Numbered from the stretch's first letter, positions 42,537 to 52,198 are shown. The stretch: 64,000 bases of DNA from DTU015 sp964641455 (GCA_964641455.1 CAZXLH010000001.1:62001-126000), one strand, 5' to 3'. The notes: generated by a model from the letters alone, not told the origin. Translations and numbers: made by a program.

Positions 42537-42605
42537 CTTGTTAATGTTGATTGATGTTAATTCGGCTATAGCTTAAGGGCGTTTATTCAGAACCCAGGCA
42601 GGACG

Positions 42606-43598
42606 GTGTTGCATTTGCACGAAGGAAGTGAAGTTGCAGAAAAAATTATCCAGGGTTTTGGCAAAAAGAAGAGATCTGCCTTAGCAAGGGCAGTTACTCT
42701 GGTTGAGGATGATTCTGTATATGCTCAATATATACTTAAAGAAGCTTTTAAGTGCAGAGGGCATAGCAAAGTGTTGGGTATAACAGGATCGCCTGGGGTT
42801 GGCAAATCGACTCTGGTTGATGGTTTGATTACAACCATACGAAACCAGGGGCACTCTGTAGGAGTGATTGCAGTAGATCCATCGTCTCCGTTTACAGGCG
42901 GTGCCATACTCGGAGACAGGGTTAGGGTGCGATCGCGTACCACAGATGATAATGTGTTTTTTCGCAGTTTGGCGTCCAGAGGCCACTTAGGGGGAGTTTC
43001 AAGGCATACAGGCGATATCATAACCCTTTTTGATGCGTTTGGCTTTGATTACATAGTAGTTGAAACAGTGGGCACAGGCCAGTCTGAAGTAGACATTATG
43101 AAATATGCTCATTCTGTTTTGGTAGTCATGGCGCCTGGATTAGGTGATGATATTCAGGCCATTAAAGCCGGAATTTTAGAGATTGGCGATGTATTTTGTG
43201 TAAATAAGGCTGATCGCCCAGATGCTGACCGGGCCGTTTCTGTGCTAGAGGCCATGCTTGAACTTAACCGGGACTGGCAATGGAGGCCGCCTGTGGTTAA
43301 GGCCATTGCATCGCGCGGCCAGGGTATAGACGAAGTCTTCGGGGAGATTAACAACCACCTCAAGTTTCTCGAGGACAACGGCTTGCTTGAAGAAAGGGTC
43401 TTCAGGAGTTATGTTGCTTCGATTGAGCAAAATATCAAGCGTGAGACAGTTGACCGTATTTTTGCAATGTCCCATTCTGATGGAACCCTTGATACGGCCG
43501 TGAATCAACTGCTGGAAGGCAAGACACACCCAGCTGCTATAGCCAGGCAGCTTATTGATCTGTATTTGTGCAGCGAAAAAAACAATCAAAACAGATAG
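42606..43598 (+). CDS. meaB: methylmalonyl-CoA mutase-associated GTPase MeaB
   Basis: G3E-type GTPase (MeaB/ArgK) that gates cofactor loading and protects methylmalonyl-CoA mutase. The P-loop GSPGVGKSTL is near residues 60-69, then DPSSPFTGGAILGDRVR, the switch segment VETVGTGQSEVDI, and NKADRPDAD for guanine recognition. At 330 aa it is normal. The start is ambiguous: GTG 42606 has only a weak GGACGG upstream. It follows the B12 subunit in the same direction, as in many mutase operons. A terminator follows. Confidence 0.93.
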   Translation: MLHLHEGSEVAEKIIQGFGKKKRSALARAVTLVEDDSVYAQYILKEAFKCRGHSKVLGITGSPGVGKSTLVDGLITTIRNQGHSVGVIAVDPSSPFTGGAILGDRVRVRSRTTDDNVFFRSLASRGHLGGVSRHTGDIITLFDAFGFDYIVVETVGTGQSEVDIMKYAHSVLVVMAPGLGDDIQAIKAGILEIGDVFCVNKADRPDADRAVSVLEAMLELNRDWQWRPPVVKAIASRGQGIDEVFGEINNHLKFLEDNGLLEERVFRSYVASIEQNIKRETVDRIFAMSHSDGTLDTAVNQLLEGKTHPAAIARQLIDLYLCSEKNNQNR

Positions 43599-43636
43599 CA
43601 AACTATGTAATACATTATGTGATATACAGATAAGTG

Positions 43637-43676
43637 AAGCCGGGAAGAGTTTGTAAACCTACTTTTCCCGGCTTTT
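43637..43676 (+). terminator. Rho-independent terminator of the methylmalonyl-CoA operon
   Basis: The AAGCCGGGAAGAGT arm pairs with ACTTTTCCCGGCTT (14 positions including one G-U) over a 10-nt loop, then TTTTG. It lies 40 bases after the meaB stop. Confidence 0.88.
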
Positions 43677-43811
43677 GAATTTAGAAGGTGTGTCTTAGCC
43701 TGATCACTATCATATGTGAAGTTACTTGACTGTTTGGAGTATAATTGTTATTGATCTTGAATAGGAAAGTTGTTTGGATTTTATAGGTTTCTTAATCAAG
43801 GAGATGATTGC

Positions 43812-44198
43812 GTGGCTTATTTTCACGGGCCCGATGACCCGGTTTACACTATAGGCGTTGCTGCGCGTCTTCTCGGGGAAACTCCGCAGTTCCTTCGGCA
43901 GATTGAAAACGAAGGGTTAATATCACCGGCTCGAACAGATTCCAATATCCGCCTGTATTCTGACAACGATCTAAAATTGCTTGCCCGCATTATTGATTTG
44001 TGGCGGAATTGCGGAATCAATCCGCAGGGAATTCGAGTGATCATAGCGATGGAGGAGGAGGATTCTGAAGGTACGACCAAAAAAAGGAATCACCAGATTC
44101 GCAATTCCACACGTTCTGTAAGAGAGTCAAACCGGCATGGTGCAAAAACCTCTGGAAGTTGTGAGAATCAAGATGACCTGGTGAAAGAGACTCGATAA
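43812..44198 (+). CDS. hspR: MerR-family heat-shock repressor, HspR-like
   Basis: A 128-aa MerR-type winged-helix regulator. The DNA-binding part reads YTIGVAARLLGETPQFLRQIENEGLISPAR, then RLYSDNDLKLLARIIDL, close to HspR of actinobacteria and other phyla. The tail is basic and disordered. GTG 43812 is supported by AAGGAG 7 nt upstream; a longer frame from 43770 is unlikely. It lies directly upstream of dnaK, the usual place for HspR, which represses the dnaK operon and itself with DnaK as co-repressor. I could not find a convincing HAIR inverted repeat upstream. Confidence 0.82.
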   Translation: MAYFHGPDDPVYTIGVAARLLGETPQFLRQIENEGLISPARTDSNIRLYSDNDLKLLARIIDLWRNCGINPQGIRVIIAMEEEDSEGTTKKRNHQIRNSTRSVRESNRHGAKTSGSCENQDDLVKETR

Positions 44199-44258
44199 AA
44201 ATATGGTGTGCAATATGAATTTTTGCAATGAATTGTAATTGATTGTGGAGGTGCGTTT

Positions 44259-46187
44259 ATGTCCAAAATTGTAGGCATTGACCTTGGTACTACAAATTCG
44301 GTTATTTCCATAATGGAAGGTTCTGAACCTACTGTAGTCATTAATGCTGAAGGCTCGAGAACTACCCCTTCTGTAGTGGCTTTCAGTAAGAAACAGGAAA
44401 AACTTGTGGGGCAACTTGCCAGACGCCAGGGAGTCTTAAATCCTGAGAATACGATATCATCAATTAAGCGCTTTATGGGCCGGCGTTATGACGAAGTGGA
44501 GGTTGAACGTGAGCGTATTCCTTATCAGATTAGGCGCGGTAAGCATGATGAAGTGAGAGTGTATGTACCTTCTGTTGATAAGGAACTAACCCCGGAAGAA
44601 CTCTCAGCCCATGTGCTCAGAAAAATGAAAGAAGATGCTGAGAAGTATCTGGGTGAACCCATTACCAAGGCAGTCATCACGGTTCCTGCTTATTTTAACG
44701 ATGCCCAGCGGCAGGCCACAAAAGATGCAGGACGCATAGCCGGGCTTGAGGTACTTAGGATAATCAATGAGCCCACAGCCGCTTCTTTGGCTTATGGAGT
44801 AGACAAAAAAGCCAATGAAAAAATCCTGGTATTTGACCTGGGTGGCGGCACTTTTGACGTATCACTTTTGGAAGTGGGCGACGGTGTGGTGGAAGTGCTG
44901 GCAACTGCCGGCGATACTCACCTTGGCGGTGACGATTACGATCAAAGAATCGTAGATTATGTAGCTGAAGAATTCAAAAAAGGGACCGGGGTTGACCTGC
45001 GAAAAGACAGGCAGGCATTGCAGCGGCTCATAGAGGCTTCAGAAAAAGCTAAGGTAGAACTTTCACAGGTTCTTGAAACTACCGTTAGTTTGCCGTTTAT
45101 AAGCGCTGACAGAGACGGGCAGCCACTTCACCTGGAAGAAAGATTAACCAGAGCCAAATTTGAAGAGCTTACGGAAGATTTGACCAGGCGCTGCACCGGG
45201 CCTGTGAGGCGGGTGCTGGAAGATGCAAAACTAAAAGCTGAAGACCTGGATGAAGTAATCCTGGTTGGCGGTTCTACAAGAATGCCCAAGATTCAAGAAA
45301 TGGTTAAAAGCATTACAGGTAAAGAGCCTAACAGGGGCGTTAACCCAGATGAAGTCGTTGCCATGGGAGCTGCCATTCAGGCGGGAGTGCTTGCCGGAGA
45401 TGTCAAAGACATTGTCTTGCTTGATGTTACTCCCCTTACCCTTGGTATTGAGACCTTGGGCGAGGTCATGACACCTATCATTGAAAGAAACACAACCATA
45501 CCTGTAAGGAAAAGCCAGATTTTTACAACTGCAGCAGATATGCAACCACAGGTTGAGATCCACGTACTTCAAGGCGAACGCCAAATGGCACGGGATAACC
45601 GGACCCTTGGCAGGTTTACGCTCACAGGGATTCCGCCTGCGCCAAGAGGGGTGCCACAAATTGAAGTTTCTTTTGACATTGACGCCAATGGAATCTTGAA
45701 TGTGTCTGCAAAAGACAAGGGTACAGGGAAAGAGCAGAACATTACGATAAAGGCGTCTACCCAGCTTCCGAGAGAGGAAGTTGACAGGCTGGTAGAAGAA
45801 GCTGAGAAGCACGCAGAAGAAGACAAAGAGAAAAAAGAACAGGTTGAAGCAAGAAATCAGCTTGATCAACTGGTTTACACTGTAGAGAAAAGCCTAAAAG
45901 ACGTAGGAGACAAGATTTCGGCTGATGATAAGAGCAAAGTAGAAAGTGCGTTGTCGTCGGCCAAAGAAGCTCTGAAAGCCGATGACATGGATGCTATGAA
46001 GAAGGCATCTGAGGATTTGCAGGATGCTGCTTCCAAGTTAGCCGAAGAGTTGTATAAGCAAGCGGCTCAAGAAGGCCAGGCCGCAGGCTCAGAGGGCGAT
46101 GGCGGCCCAGATACAGGCACTCAAGACAAAAAGGATGTATATGATGCTGAGTTCAGGGAAAAGAAGGACAAGGAAGGCGAGAGTTGA
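44259..46187 (+). CDS. dnaK: chaperone DnaK (Hsp70)
   Basis: A 642-aa Hsp70. The nucleotide-binding domain begins KIVGIDLGTTNSV and includes VPAYFNDAQRQATKDAG and VFDLGGGTFDVS. The linker DVKDIVLLDVTPLTLGIE leads to the substrate-binding beta domain. The C-terminal helical lid ends in an acidic, Gly-rich tail. ATG follows GGAGGTG. It folds and protects proteins with GrpE (next gene) and DnaJ, the last not present here. Confidence 0.98.
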   Translation: MSKIVGIDLGTTNSVISIMEGSEPTVVINAEGSRTTPSVVAFSKKQEKLVGQLARRQGVLNPENTISSIKRFMGRRYDEVEVERERIPYQIRRGKHDEVRVYVPSVDKELTPEELSAHVLRKMKEDAEKYLGEPITKAVITVPAYFNDAQRQATKDAGRIAGLEVLRIINEPTAASLAYGVDKKANEKILVFDLGGGTFDVSLLEVGDGVVEVLATAGDTHLGGDDYDQRIVDYVAEEFKKGTGVDLRKDRQALQRLIEASEKAKVELSQVLETTVSLPFISADRDGQPLHLEERLTRAKFEELTEDLTRRCTGPVRRVLEDAKLKAEDLDEVILVGGSTRMPKIQEMVKSITGKEPNRGVNPDEVVAMGAAIQAGVLAGDVKDIVLLDVTPLTLGIETLGEVMTPIIERNTTIPVRKSQIFTTAADMQPQVEIHVLQGERQMARDNRTLGRFTLTGIPPAPRGVPQIEVSFDIDANGILNVSAKDKGTGKEQNITIKASTQLPREEVDRLVEEAEKHAEEDKEKKEQVEARNQLDQLVYTVEKSLKDVGDKISADDKSKVESALSSAKEALKADDMDAMKKASEDLQDAASKLAEELYKQAAQEGQAAGSEGDGGPDTGTQDKKDVYDAEFREKKDKEGES

Positions 46188-46909
46188 AGCACATGGATAA
46201 AAGGAACAAGGATGTAAATATGCCTGAGTCAAATCAGTTCCATGACGTTGGGCCTGTGGGCGAAAACGATCGCGGATGTCCCAAAGAACCTGGGCTTCGT
46301 GATCGTTCACCATATGCCGGTTGTGGCCAAACCAAGGCCCCTGAAGCGCATGTTGGTGGAGCCTCTAAGCATGAAGCGTGTGCAGATAAACTTACTGATG
46401 ATAAGCTCAAAGCTCTGGAAGAAGAACTTGAGCGCCTTACCCGGGAAAGAGACGAATGGAAAACTAAGTCTGAAGAAAATTGGGATCGGTTTCTTAGGGC
46501 TAAATCCGAAATGGAAAACTTTCGAAAGCGGACCCAACGCGATATTCACGAAAGGGTAAAACGAGGCAAGTCTGATCTTATACTATCACTGTTGGATGTA
46601 ATGGATAATTTCGACAGGTTTTTGGCAGCGGGCCAGGACAAGAGTTCAAGAGAAAATGAGGACTCTGAGTTTGCATCTTTTTTCAAGGGCGTTCTACTAA
46701 TACAGCGCCAAATCCTGGGCCTTCTGGCCAAAGAAGGTGTAGAGCCTATCGATAATCCGGTTGGCAAGGCCTTTGATCCTAATTTTCATGAGGCAGTGTT
46801 TGCACAAGATGGCGGCGGAGAGCATGGCACCATAGTGGAAGAAATCCAAAAGGGATACACGTATGGAGAACATGTGCTTAGGCCTAGCAGAGTCAAAGTA
46901 ATAAGGTAA
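46184..46909 (+). CDS. grpE: nucleotide exchange factor GrpE
   Basis: Exchanges ADP for ATP on DnaK. The 241 aa comprise a long disordered N-terminus (1-75), a coiled-coil region (LKALEEELERLTRERDEWK), then RFLRAKSEMENFRKR and the C-terminal beta domain with PVGKAFDPNFHEAV and GYTYGEHVLRPSRVKV. The TTG start overlaps the dnaK stop (TTGA) and has AAGGAAGG 6 nt upstream; ATG 46193 is an alternative. The order hspR-dnaK-grpE differs from the usual hrcA-grpE-dnaK-dnaJ of Firmicutes. Confidence 0.94.
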   Translation: MKHMDKRNKDVNMPESNQFHDVGPVGENDRGCPKEPGLRDRSPYAGCGQTKAPEAHVGGASKHEACADKLTDDKLKALEEELERLTRERDEWKTKSEENWDRFLRAKSEMENFRKRTQRDIHERVKRGKSDLILSLLDVMDNFDRFLAAGQDKSSRENEDSEFASFFKGVLLIQRQILGLLAKEGVEPIDNPVGKAFDPNFHEAVFAQDGGGEHGTIVEEIQKGYTYGEHVLRPSRVKVIR

Positions 46910-46915
46910 TTCAGC

Positions 46916-46966
46916 CCGGCCTGCCTACCTTTGCCTGTGCAGAGTGAGCAGGCCGGATATATTTTT
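46916..46966. terminator. terminator after grpE
   Basis: A 9-bp stem, CCGGCCTGC (46916-46924) with GCAGGCCGG (46948-46956), long loop, then ATATATTTTTAT. It lies between grpE and the convergent kinase gene. Confidence 0.7.
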
Positions 46967-47972
46967 ATAGATCAGGCACCTTTATCTCAGGGAAAGTTGC
47001 AATGGCCTTTGTGCGTACTTCTCCTTTGGTTGCTACACCTGTTTTCTCCAGCCCTATTATGTATGCCCCTCCGGCAGGTTCCATTTTGGGTTTCTTGAAC
47101 CTGGCAAAAGGTACGAATTTGTGACAGGACATTGTAAACGAATCTATCAAGAGTGGGTTTGCCCCTTTAGTGAAGATGCTTCCTACCATCACTATGTCCT
47201 GAGGCATTTGCCACGAACCAAGGGATTTAATCATTCTTCCTACGATTTCGCCCTTTGATTTACCTGATTCTATAAGTATGTCGGCGCACACTTCGTCTCC
47301 TTCGGTGGCTAATTTGAAAATGGCAGGTACTATGGCTGCTGCCTTCATGTAGATCCGGGCAAATTGGCCTTGGATCTGATACATGTAATAAGAGAGCTCG
47401 TCATAGGATTGAAAACCCAGAATTGAAACAACGGCTTGCTCTAACCCTGTTTTAGGCCCGGTGCCGTCATGGGATCTAAACGCGTAATGAATTGCACTTT
47501 GAATAAGGCTTCCTGCGCCGCCTCTGCCGCCCCATTCATAGCCCATGCCTCTGCCTGTGATTCTTACGCCATTAGGTGCGATTGCGGCGAAATTGGCTCC
47601 GGTACCTGCGATTACCACACCACCGTAATCTTGATCAGTTCCTGATCTGAACCCAACCCATGTATCGTTTACGATTTCGAATTTTAGTCCGGGATATATC
47701 TCTCGAATTCCTTTTGTAAGGTTTTCAAAATCTACAGGAAAGTCAGCTCCGGCCAAACCAAAAACGGCAAAATCTACTTGGCTTATATTGATATCTGCTT
47801 GAGACATGGCCATGCTTACAGCGTTATTGAGGTTATTCATGGCTGCTTCAAGCCCTATAAGCTGATAATTGGTAGGGCCTGCCAGCCCTCCTCCTAATAT
47901 TTGGCCTGTATGGTCTCCCACTACTGCCATGGTTTTGGTGGCACCGCCGTCAACGCCTAGGATAAATGGCAT
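46965..47972 (-). CDS. BadF/BadG-type ATPase family, N-acetylglucosamine kinase-like
   Basis: An ASKHA-fold kinase of 335 aa. The N-terminal phosphate loop ILGVDGGATKTMAVV, the AGTGANFAAI adenosine motif and the WGGRGGAGSLIQ segment fit eukaryotic-type GlcNAc kinases of the BadF family. ATG 47972 is chosen, with AAGGAG 9 nt upstream; the ATG at 47981 abuts that site. It is the last gene of a minus-strand run with a GH4 glycosidase, a PIG-L deacetylase and an ABC exporter. Its likely role is phosphorylating an amino sugar; the exact substrate is not readable. Confidence 0.83.
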   Translation of the reverse strand: MPFILGVDGGATKTMAVVGDHTGQILGGGLAGPTNYQLIGLEAAMNNLNNAVSMAMSQADINISQVDFAVFGLAGADFPVDFENLTKGIREIYPGLKFEIVNDTWVGFRSGTDQDYGGVVIAGTGANFAAIAPNGVRITGRGMGYEWGGRGGAGSLIQSAIHYAFRSHDGTGPKTGLEQAVVSILGFQSYDELSYYMYQIQGQFARIYMKAAAIVPAIFKLATEGDEVCADILIESGKSKGEIVGRMIKSLGSWQMPQDIVMVGSIFTKGANPLLIDSFTMSCHKFVPFARFKKPKMEPAGGAYIIGLEKTGVATKGEVRTKAIATFPEIKVPDL

Positions 47973-48007
47973 TATTGTCATCTCCTTCCATCAAATTGCT
48001 CTCATAA

Positions 48008-49336
48008 CTAAAAACCCGGTATGGTTTTATCCGCGAACTGGGGCAAGAACTCGGAATTTTGGGCAAGTATATCTTTTAGCAACCTCGCCGCAGTGTTACC
48101 ATCTTGAACCAACGGATGATTTATAAGCGCGAAGAAAGCTTTGTTGACATCACCTTCTATTGCTGCTTCAACGGTAAGTTCTTCATATGCTTTCACTTTT
48201 TGCACTAAGCCCAAAATTTCTACAGGGAGTTCCGGCTGCGCTATAGGCTTTGGGCCGGCTCCGTCTATTGCTGAGATTACTTCTACCACCACGTCAGAAG
48301 CCAGCCCGGGGATTGCTCCCTTATTTTCTACGTTTAGCACCTCTGTCTGTGGATGGTTTCTGGCTATGCCGGATATGCAACTCAGAGCTACGTCAGAATA
48401 GTAAGCGCCGCCACGTTTTTTAAGCTCAGAAGGTAGGTTCTCCACGGTTTGGTCGCTATACACTTTGAACAGGCTGTTTTCAATCTTCATTACTTGTTCT
48501 GCCCGGGTGCCCTTGCCTGATTGAATATCTTTCATTTGATCGTTGATCGATTTGTTTCGAGCCCAATAATAGTACAGGTAACTACCGGGAATTACATTTA
48601 AATTTTGCACAAAGGGCGCCATTTTCTTGCCGATTTTGATTTCATCAAGGTACATTTCAAGTAAGGGTGAACTCATGACCTGATCCATAATGTCTTTGCC
48701 ATCCAAGTATAATCCTGTGACAAACGACAGGTGGTTGAGGCCTGATACGTCCATGCTAAGCCGATGGGGCTCAATATTCAGAGCCCTGGCAATACCCATC
48801 TTGATGCCAATGGGCACGTTGCACAACCCAAAGGTTTTTGCCTTTGTGTGCCTGATAAGCGCTTCGGTTACAATGCCGGACGGGTTGGTGAAGTTAAGAA
48901 GCCACGCATTTGGGCAAATATCCTGTATCTGATGGGCTATGTCAAGCGCCGCGGGAATGGTTCTCAGGGCACATGCAAATCCCCCCGGGCCTGTAGTTTC
49001 TTGTCCGGCAATGCGGTACCTAACAGGGATATGTTCGTCTGTCCGCCGGGCTTTCATTCCACCGACGCGGATCTGGTTTATTACGAAATCTATATCCTTC
49101 AGCCCTGCACCAATGTCTGTCCAAGTGCTTACGTTGCAGGGCATGCCGCTTCGCTTCAGCATTCTCTTTGCAAAGCGCGCGACAGTTTCCATGCGCTCTT
49201 GGCCTTGTGGAATATCTATCAGTGCAAGTTCTTTTACGAAAAACTCCTGGTTTTGCCAGCGCTTGATAAGCCCGTCGACAAGTTCGGGGGTATATGAGGA
49301 ACCACCGCCTATGACTGCAAGTTTAATTTGCTCCAT
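48008..49336 (-). CDS. GH4 family glycosidase (6-phospho-beta-glucosidase-like)
   Basis: NAD+- and Mn2+-dependent glycosidase of family GH4, 442 aa. The Rossmann start LAVIGGGSSYTPELVDGL binds NAD. The GQETTGPGGFACALRTIP segment, the metal-ligand cysteine in LCNVPIG and the histidine in SGLNHLSF are intact. Closest by eye to the CelF/LicH phospho-beta-glucosidase branch, but no PTS gene lies nearby to make a 6-phosphate substrate. A non-phosphorylated or kinase-generated substrate should be considered. ATG 49336 has only a weak ribosome binding site. 27 bases separate it from the kinase gene. Confidence 0.9.
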   Translation of the reverse strand: MEQIKLAVIGGGSSYTPELVDGLIKRWQNQEFFVKELALIDIPQGQERMETVARFAKRMLKRSGMPCNVSTWTDIGAGLKDIDFVINQIRVGGMKARRTDEHIPVRYRIAGQETTGPGGFACALRTIPAALDIAHQIQDICPNAWLLNFTNPSGIVTEALIRHTKAKTFGLCNVPIGIKMGIARALNIEPHRLSMDVSGLNHLSFVTGLYLDGKDIMDQVMSSPLLEMYLDEIKIGKKMAPFVQNLNVIPGSYLYYYWARNKSINDQMKDIQSGKGTRAEQVMKIENSLFKVYSDQTVENLPSELKKRGGAYYSDVALSCISGIARNHPQTEVLNVENKGAIPGLASDVVVEVISAIDGAGPKPIAQPELPVEILGLVQKVKAYEELTVEAAIEGDVNKAFFALINHPLVQDGNTAARLLKDILAQNSEFLPQFADKTIPGF

Positions 49337-49498
49337 GACACGTGTGCCGTCAGGTTTCTCCGGTTTTGGGGAACCGCTGTTTTGCCCAATGGCATGTTTG
49401 CTAAACAGTTCCTAAATCTGTTACCCATCGGGAAACAAACGGCATTATCTCTCCTTTCAAAATCAACAGTATTCGTCAATTATTGCCTTAAGGCTCTA

Positions 49499-50239
49499 TC
49501 AGGCTTTCCAGGCATCCACCATAATGTGTAGGTGGGTTGTGGTAAGCACTTTAAAAGCTTCTGCTGTTTTTGCATTGATTTGGCGCCCGTATTCCTGAGA
49601 CTTTGCCAAAATAAGCGGGTAAAAAACATTCCACAATTGGTCGGGGAATTGGGACTTATGGCATTTTATTGCTTGTATCTTCTTTTCCCACGTACTGTCA
49701 ATATTTATAAGGGTATTCGGCCTTACTGACAGTGCCAGGGCTACTCCCGGTACTTGCCATGGCTGAAAGCCATGTGCCATATCTTCAGGTTGAATCATAG
49801 GCAGCCCTGCAAACAGGCATGCTTCTACTACAGCCATTGACGTACGGCGGTGATCCGGATGTGCTTCGTATGGCAGCCATGGGTCCAGGCCAACAATAAA
49901 ATCAGGTTGTATCTTCCTAATAAGCGATATCAATGGTTTTCGCAGGATTTCAGGTGCAGGAACTTTGGTATCTTGAAAGCCTAACCATTCTACGTGTTGG
50001 ACACCCAGGAGCCTTGCTGCTTCAATTTGCTCTTTTCTTCTTGTAGCGGCGAGATCTTCTTCTGAAATATTAGGCTCCAGCCCACCTTTTGAACCGTCTG
50101 TTACCAGCGCATAAGTAATTTTGGCGCCTTGCTCTGTCAAAAGGGCTACTGTTCCTCCGACAGTCAGTTCGGCATCATCAGGGTGAGGCGAAACCACCAG
50201 CAGGTTTCGAGCCTTATTGAGTTCAGGGATTGGAATCAT
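49499..50239 (-). CDS. PIG-L family deacetylase (LmbE-like)
   Basis: Zinc-dependent N-deacetylase of the PIG-L/LmbE family, 246 aa. The metal site is shown by VVSPHPDDAELTVGG (residues 14-28) and the second histidine in AHPDHRRTS near 120. Relatives remove acetyl groups from GlcNAc-containing molecules (GlcNAc-PI, bacillithiol precursor, diacetylchitobiose). ATG 50239 follows AAAGGAGG; the frame continues upstream to 50344 without support. Being flanked by GH4 and BadF-kinase genes favours a sugar-catabolic role, but bacillithiol or antibiotic-type substrates remain possible. Confidence 0.88.
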   Translation of the reverse strand: MIPIPELNKARNLLVVSPHPDDAELTVGGTVALLTEQGAKITYALVTDGSKGGLEPNISEEDLAATRRKEQIEAARLLGVQHVEWLGFQDTKVPAPEILRKPLISLIRKIQPDFIVGLDPWLPYEAHPDHRRTSMAVVEACLFAGLPMIQPEDMAHGFQPWQVPGVALALSVRPNTLINIDSTWEKKIQAIKCHKSQFPDQLWNVFYPLILAKSQEYGRQINAKTAEAFKVLTTTHLHIMVDAWKA

Positions 50240-50359
50240 GACTTTTCCTCCTTTCGTATGATTAAAGTATTGACTGATTAGGTGTACCAGTTCTCTTATT
50301 TGGCCATGAGCATTAAAGATACACGCTGAGTATATTGGGTGCAAATTTGCACCCTCGTT

Positions 50360-52198
50360 TTAGTTTCGCGCCATATCCTGACCTGCCAGGTTTCTGTATT
50401 TTGAACCCGGGCGTGCCATTAACTCATCGTGGCTACCTTGCTCTGCTATGGTGCCATTTTCAAGGTAGAGAATATTATAGGCGTTTTGAATGGTAGCCAG
50501 CCTGTGTGCAATCACAATGCATGTGCGAACTTCCATTAGTATCTGTAGCGCTTCTTGAACCATGCCTTCTGATTCAGTGTCAAGGGATGAGGTTGCCTCA
50601 TCAAGCAGCAGCACAGGTGCGTCTTTCAAAAGGGCTCTGGCAATGGCGATTCGCTGCCGCTGGCCTCCTGAAAGTTTTGAACCTCTTTCTCCAACAGGCG
50701 AATGTATTCCGTCCGGAAGCTCACGTATAAACCCATCAGCGTGGGCCAGGTGCAAAACTTGACGTATGCTTTTTTGATCCGGAGCCTGTGATGCGCTTCT
50801 TACGTTATCCAGAATAGAACCGGAGAAAAGAAACGCATCTTGTGGAACGTATGAAAATTTCTTGCGCCAGGATTCCAGGCCGGTTTCAAAAATGCTTTGG
50901 CCTTCCACCAGGATGTTTCCTGAACCGGGAGGGTACAGGCCAAGCAATAGTTTGAACAGGGTTGTCTTCCCGCTGCCCGATGGGCCCACAATAGCCACGG
51001 TTTTCCCTTTGGGTACGGTAAATGAGATATTCTCTAACGCATTTTCATGGCTGTTAGGGTATCTAAATGTTAAGCCTTCAACCACTATGGCAGGTTCGCC
51101 TATTTCTGCTCCGGGTAAGGGCGCAGAAAATCCTGCGGTTTCGGTATCCGGAGAGGAGGCCGGCGCTGTGTAAATAACCGGCTCGGCGGGGGTGTCCAGT
51201 ATTTCAAGTACCCTATCGCCGGCTGCAAGATTGGCTTGGATACCCGCTATTGTGGTGCCGACTCCGGAAAACAGGTTTTTAACCGGATTCATAAGCTGTA
51301 CCAGGGCAACAAGAACCGGGACAAGAACCGGGTTAAGGATGGCTTGGTACGTAGCATATACTATGAAGACAAGGTTTCCCAGCCCTGCAATGCCATCGGC
51401 AGCCGAACGGCCTGCTTCCAGATAGGATTGGGATAAGCCGGCTTTTTGCACCTCCGTAGCTGTATCGTTTACGCGCCGGTACATGGTGTTTGAAAGGTTA
51501 AACGTTCTGATGACCTCAGTTCCTTGGATAAGGTCGGAAAACCCTGACGTTAGTTTGGCTTTGTTTTCCTGAAGTATTGTCCCGGCTTTGCGGAGCGGGG
51601 AAACGAATGGCCAGTTAGCAATAAGCGGCAGGGCACATGTTGCAATCGCCAAAGAACCAAGTTCTGGGTGAAGCACTAACATATATACAGCAGACCCGGC
51701 CCCTGACAGGACTGTGTTCGCCAGAGTCTGAAACGATTGGGCGAAAACCATGCCTGCCAGCCTGGTGTCGTTGGCTGCTCTTGAGAGCATATCTCCTGAG
51801 TGCCGCCTTTCTATTTCTGCTATAGGCATGCCCAGAACATGATGGAAGAAAGCATCTCTTAGATCACACAAAACCAGGGTTGTAGCATTTATAAGTTTTC
51901 TGCCTGCGAAAAACACAAGCATTCCTGCAGCAAGCACCGTTATGGCCATTGTTCCTACTGAAACCAGAATGGCATGTGAACTTACTGCCATGGCACCACG
52001 GGTAAACTCCATGAGCATTCGAGCAAATAAGATGTTTAAGCCTAAATTTGCAAGGGCTATACCTGTGATACCAATCAAATAACCGGCAGTATACGGTTTT
52101 AGGAACGGAAACAGGCGTCGCAAAGGCCCAAATTTAGACTCGCTTATGGAAGCATTGTTTTCGCCGTTGTGGCCAAGGTTTTTGACTGCCGGTTTCAT
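50360..52198 (-). CDS. ABC exporter half-transporter (membrane + ATPase), second subunit
   Basis: A 612-aa type IV ABC exporter half: six transmembrane helices in residues 1-330, then the ATPase domain with Walker A GPSGSGKTT, signature LSGGQRQRIAIARA, Walker B VLLLDEATSSLDTES and the H-loop IAHRL. All catalytic residues appear intact. ATG overlaps the stop of the other half-transporter (ATGA), with GGAGGTAG upstream, so the two form a heterodimer. Substrate unknown; such pairs export drugs, peptides or lipids. Its placement in the sugar island is unexplained. Confidence 0.93.
   Translation of the reverse strand: MKPAVKNLGHNGENNASISESKFGPLRRLFPFLKPYTAGYLIGITGIALANLGLNILFARMLMEFTRGAMAVSSHAILVSVGTMAITVLAAGMLVFFAGRKLINATTLVLCDLRDAFFHHVLGMPIAEIERRHSGDMLSRAANDTRLAGMVFAQSFQTLANTVLSGAGSAVYMLVLHPELGSLAIATCALPLIANWPFVSPLRKAGTILQENKAKLTSGFSDLIQGTEVIRTFNLSNTMYRRVNDTATEVQKAGLSQSYLEAGRSAADGIAGLGNLVFIVYATYQAILNPVLVPVLVALVQLMNPVKNLFSGVGTTIAGIQANLAAGDRVLEILDTPAEPVIYTAPASSPDTETAGFSAPLPGAEIGEPAIVVEGLTFRYPNSHENALENISFTVPKGKTVAIVGPSGSGKTTLFKLLLGLYPPGSGNILVEGQSIFETGLESWRKKFSYVPQDAFLFSGSILDNVRSASQAPDQKSIRQVLHLAHADGFIRELPDGIHSPVGERGSKLSGGQRQRIAIARALLKDAPVLLLDEATSSLDTESEGMVQEALQILMEVRTCIVIAHRLATIQNAYNILYLENGTIAEQGSHDELMARPGSKYRNLAGQDMARN

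Noticed and set aside
43720..43745. HspR operator (HAIR, CTTGAGT-N7-ACTCAAG) upstream of hspR
   Set aside because: Only a half-like CTTGACT is present; the second arm does not match.
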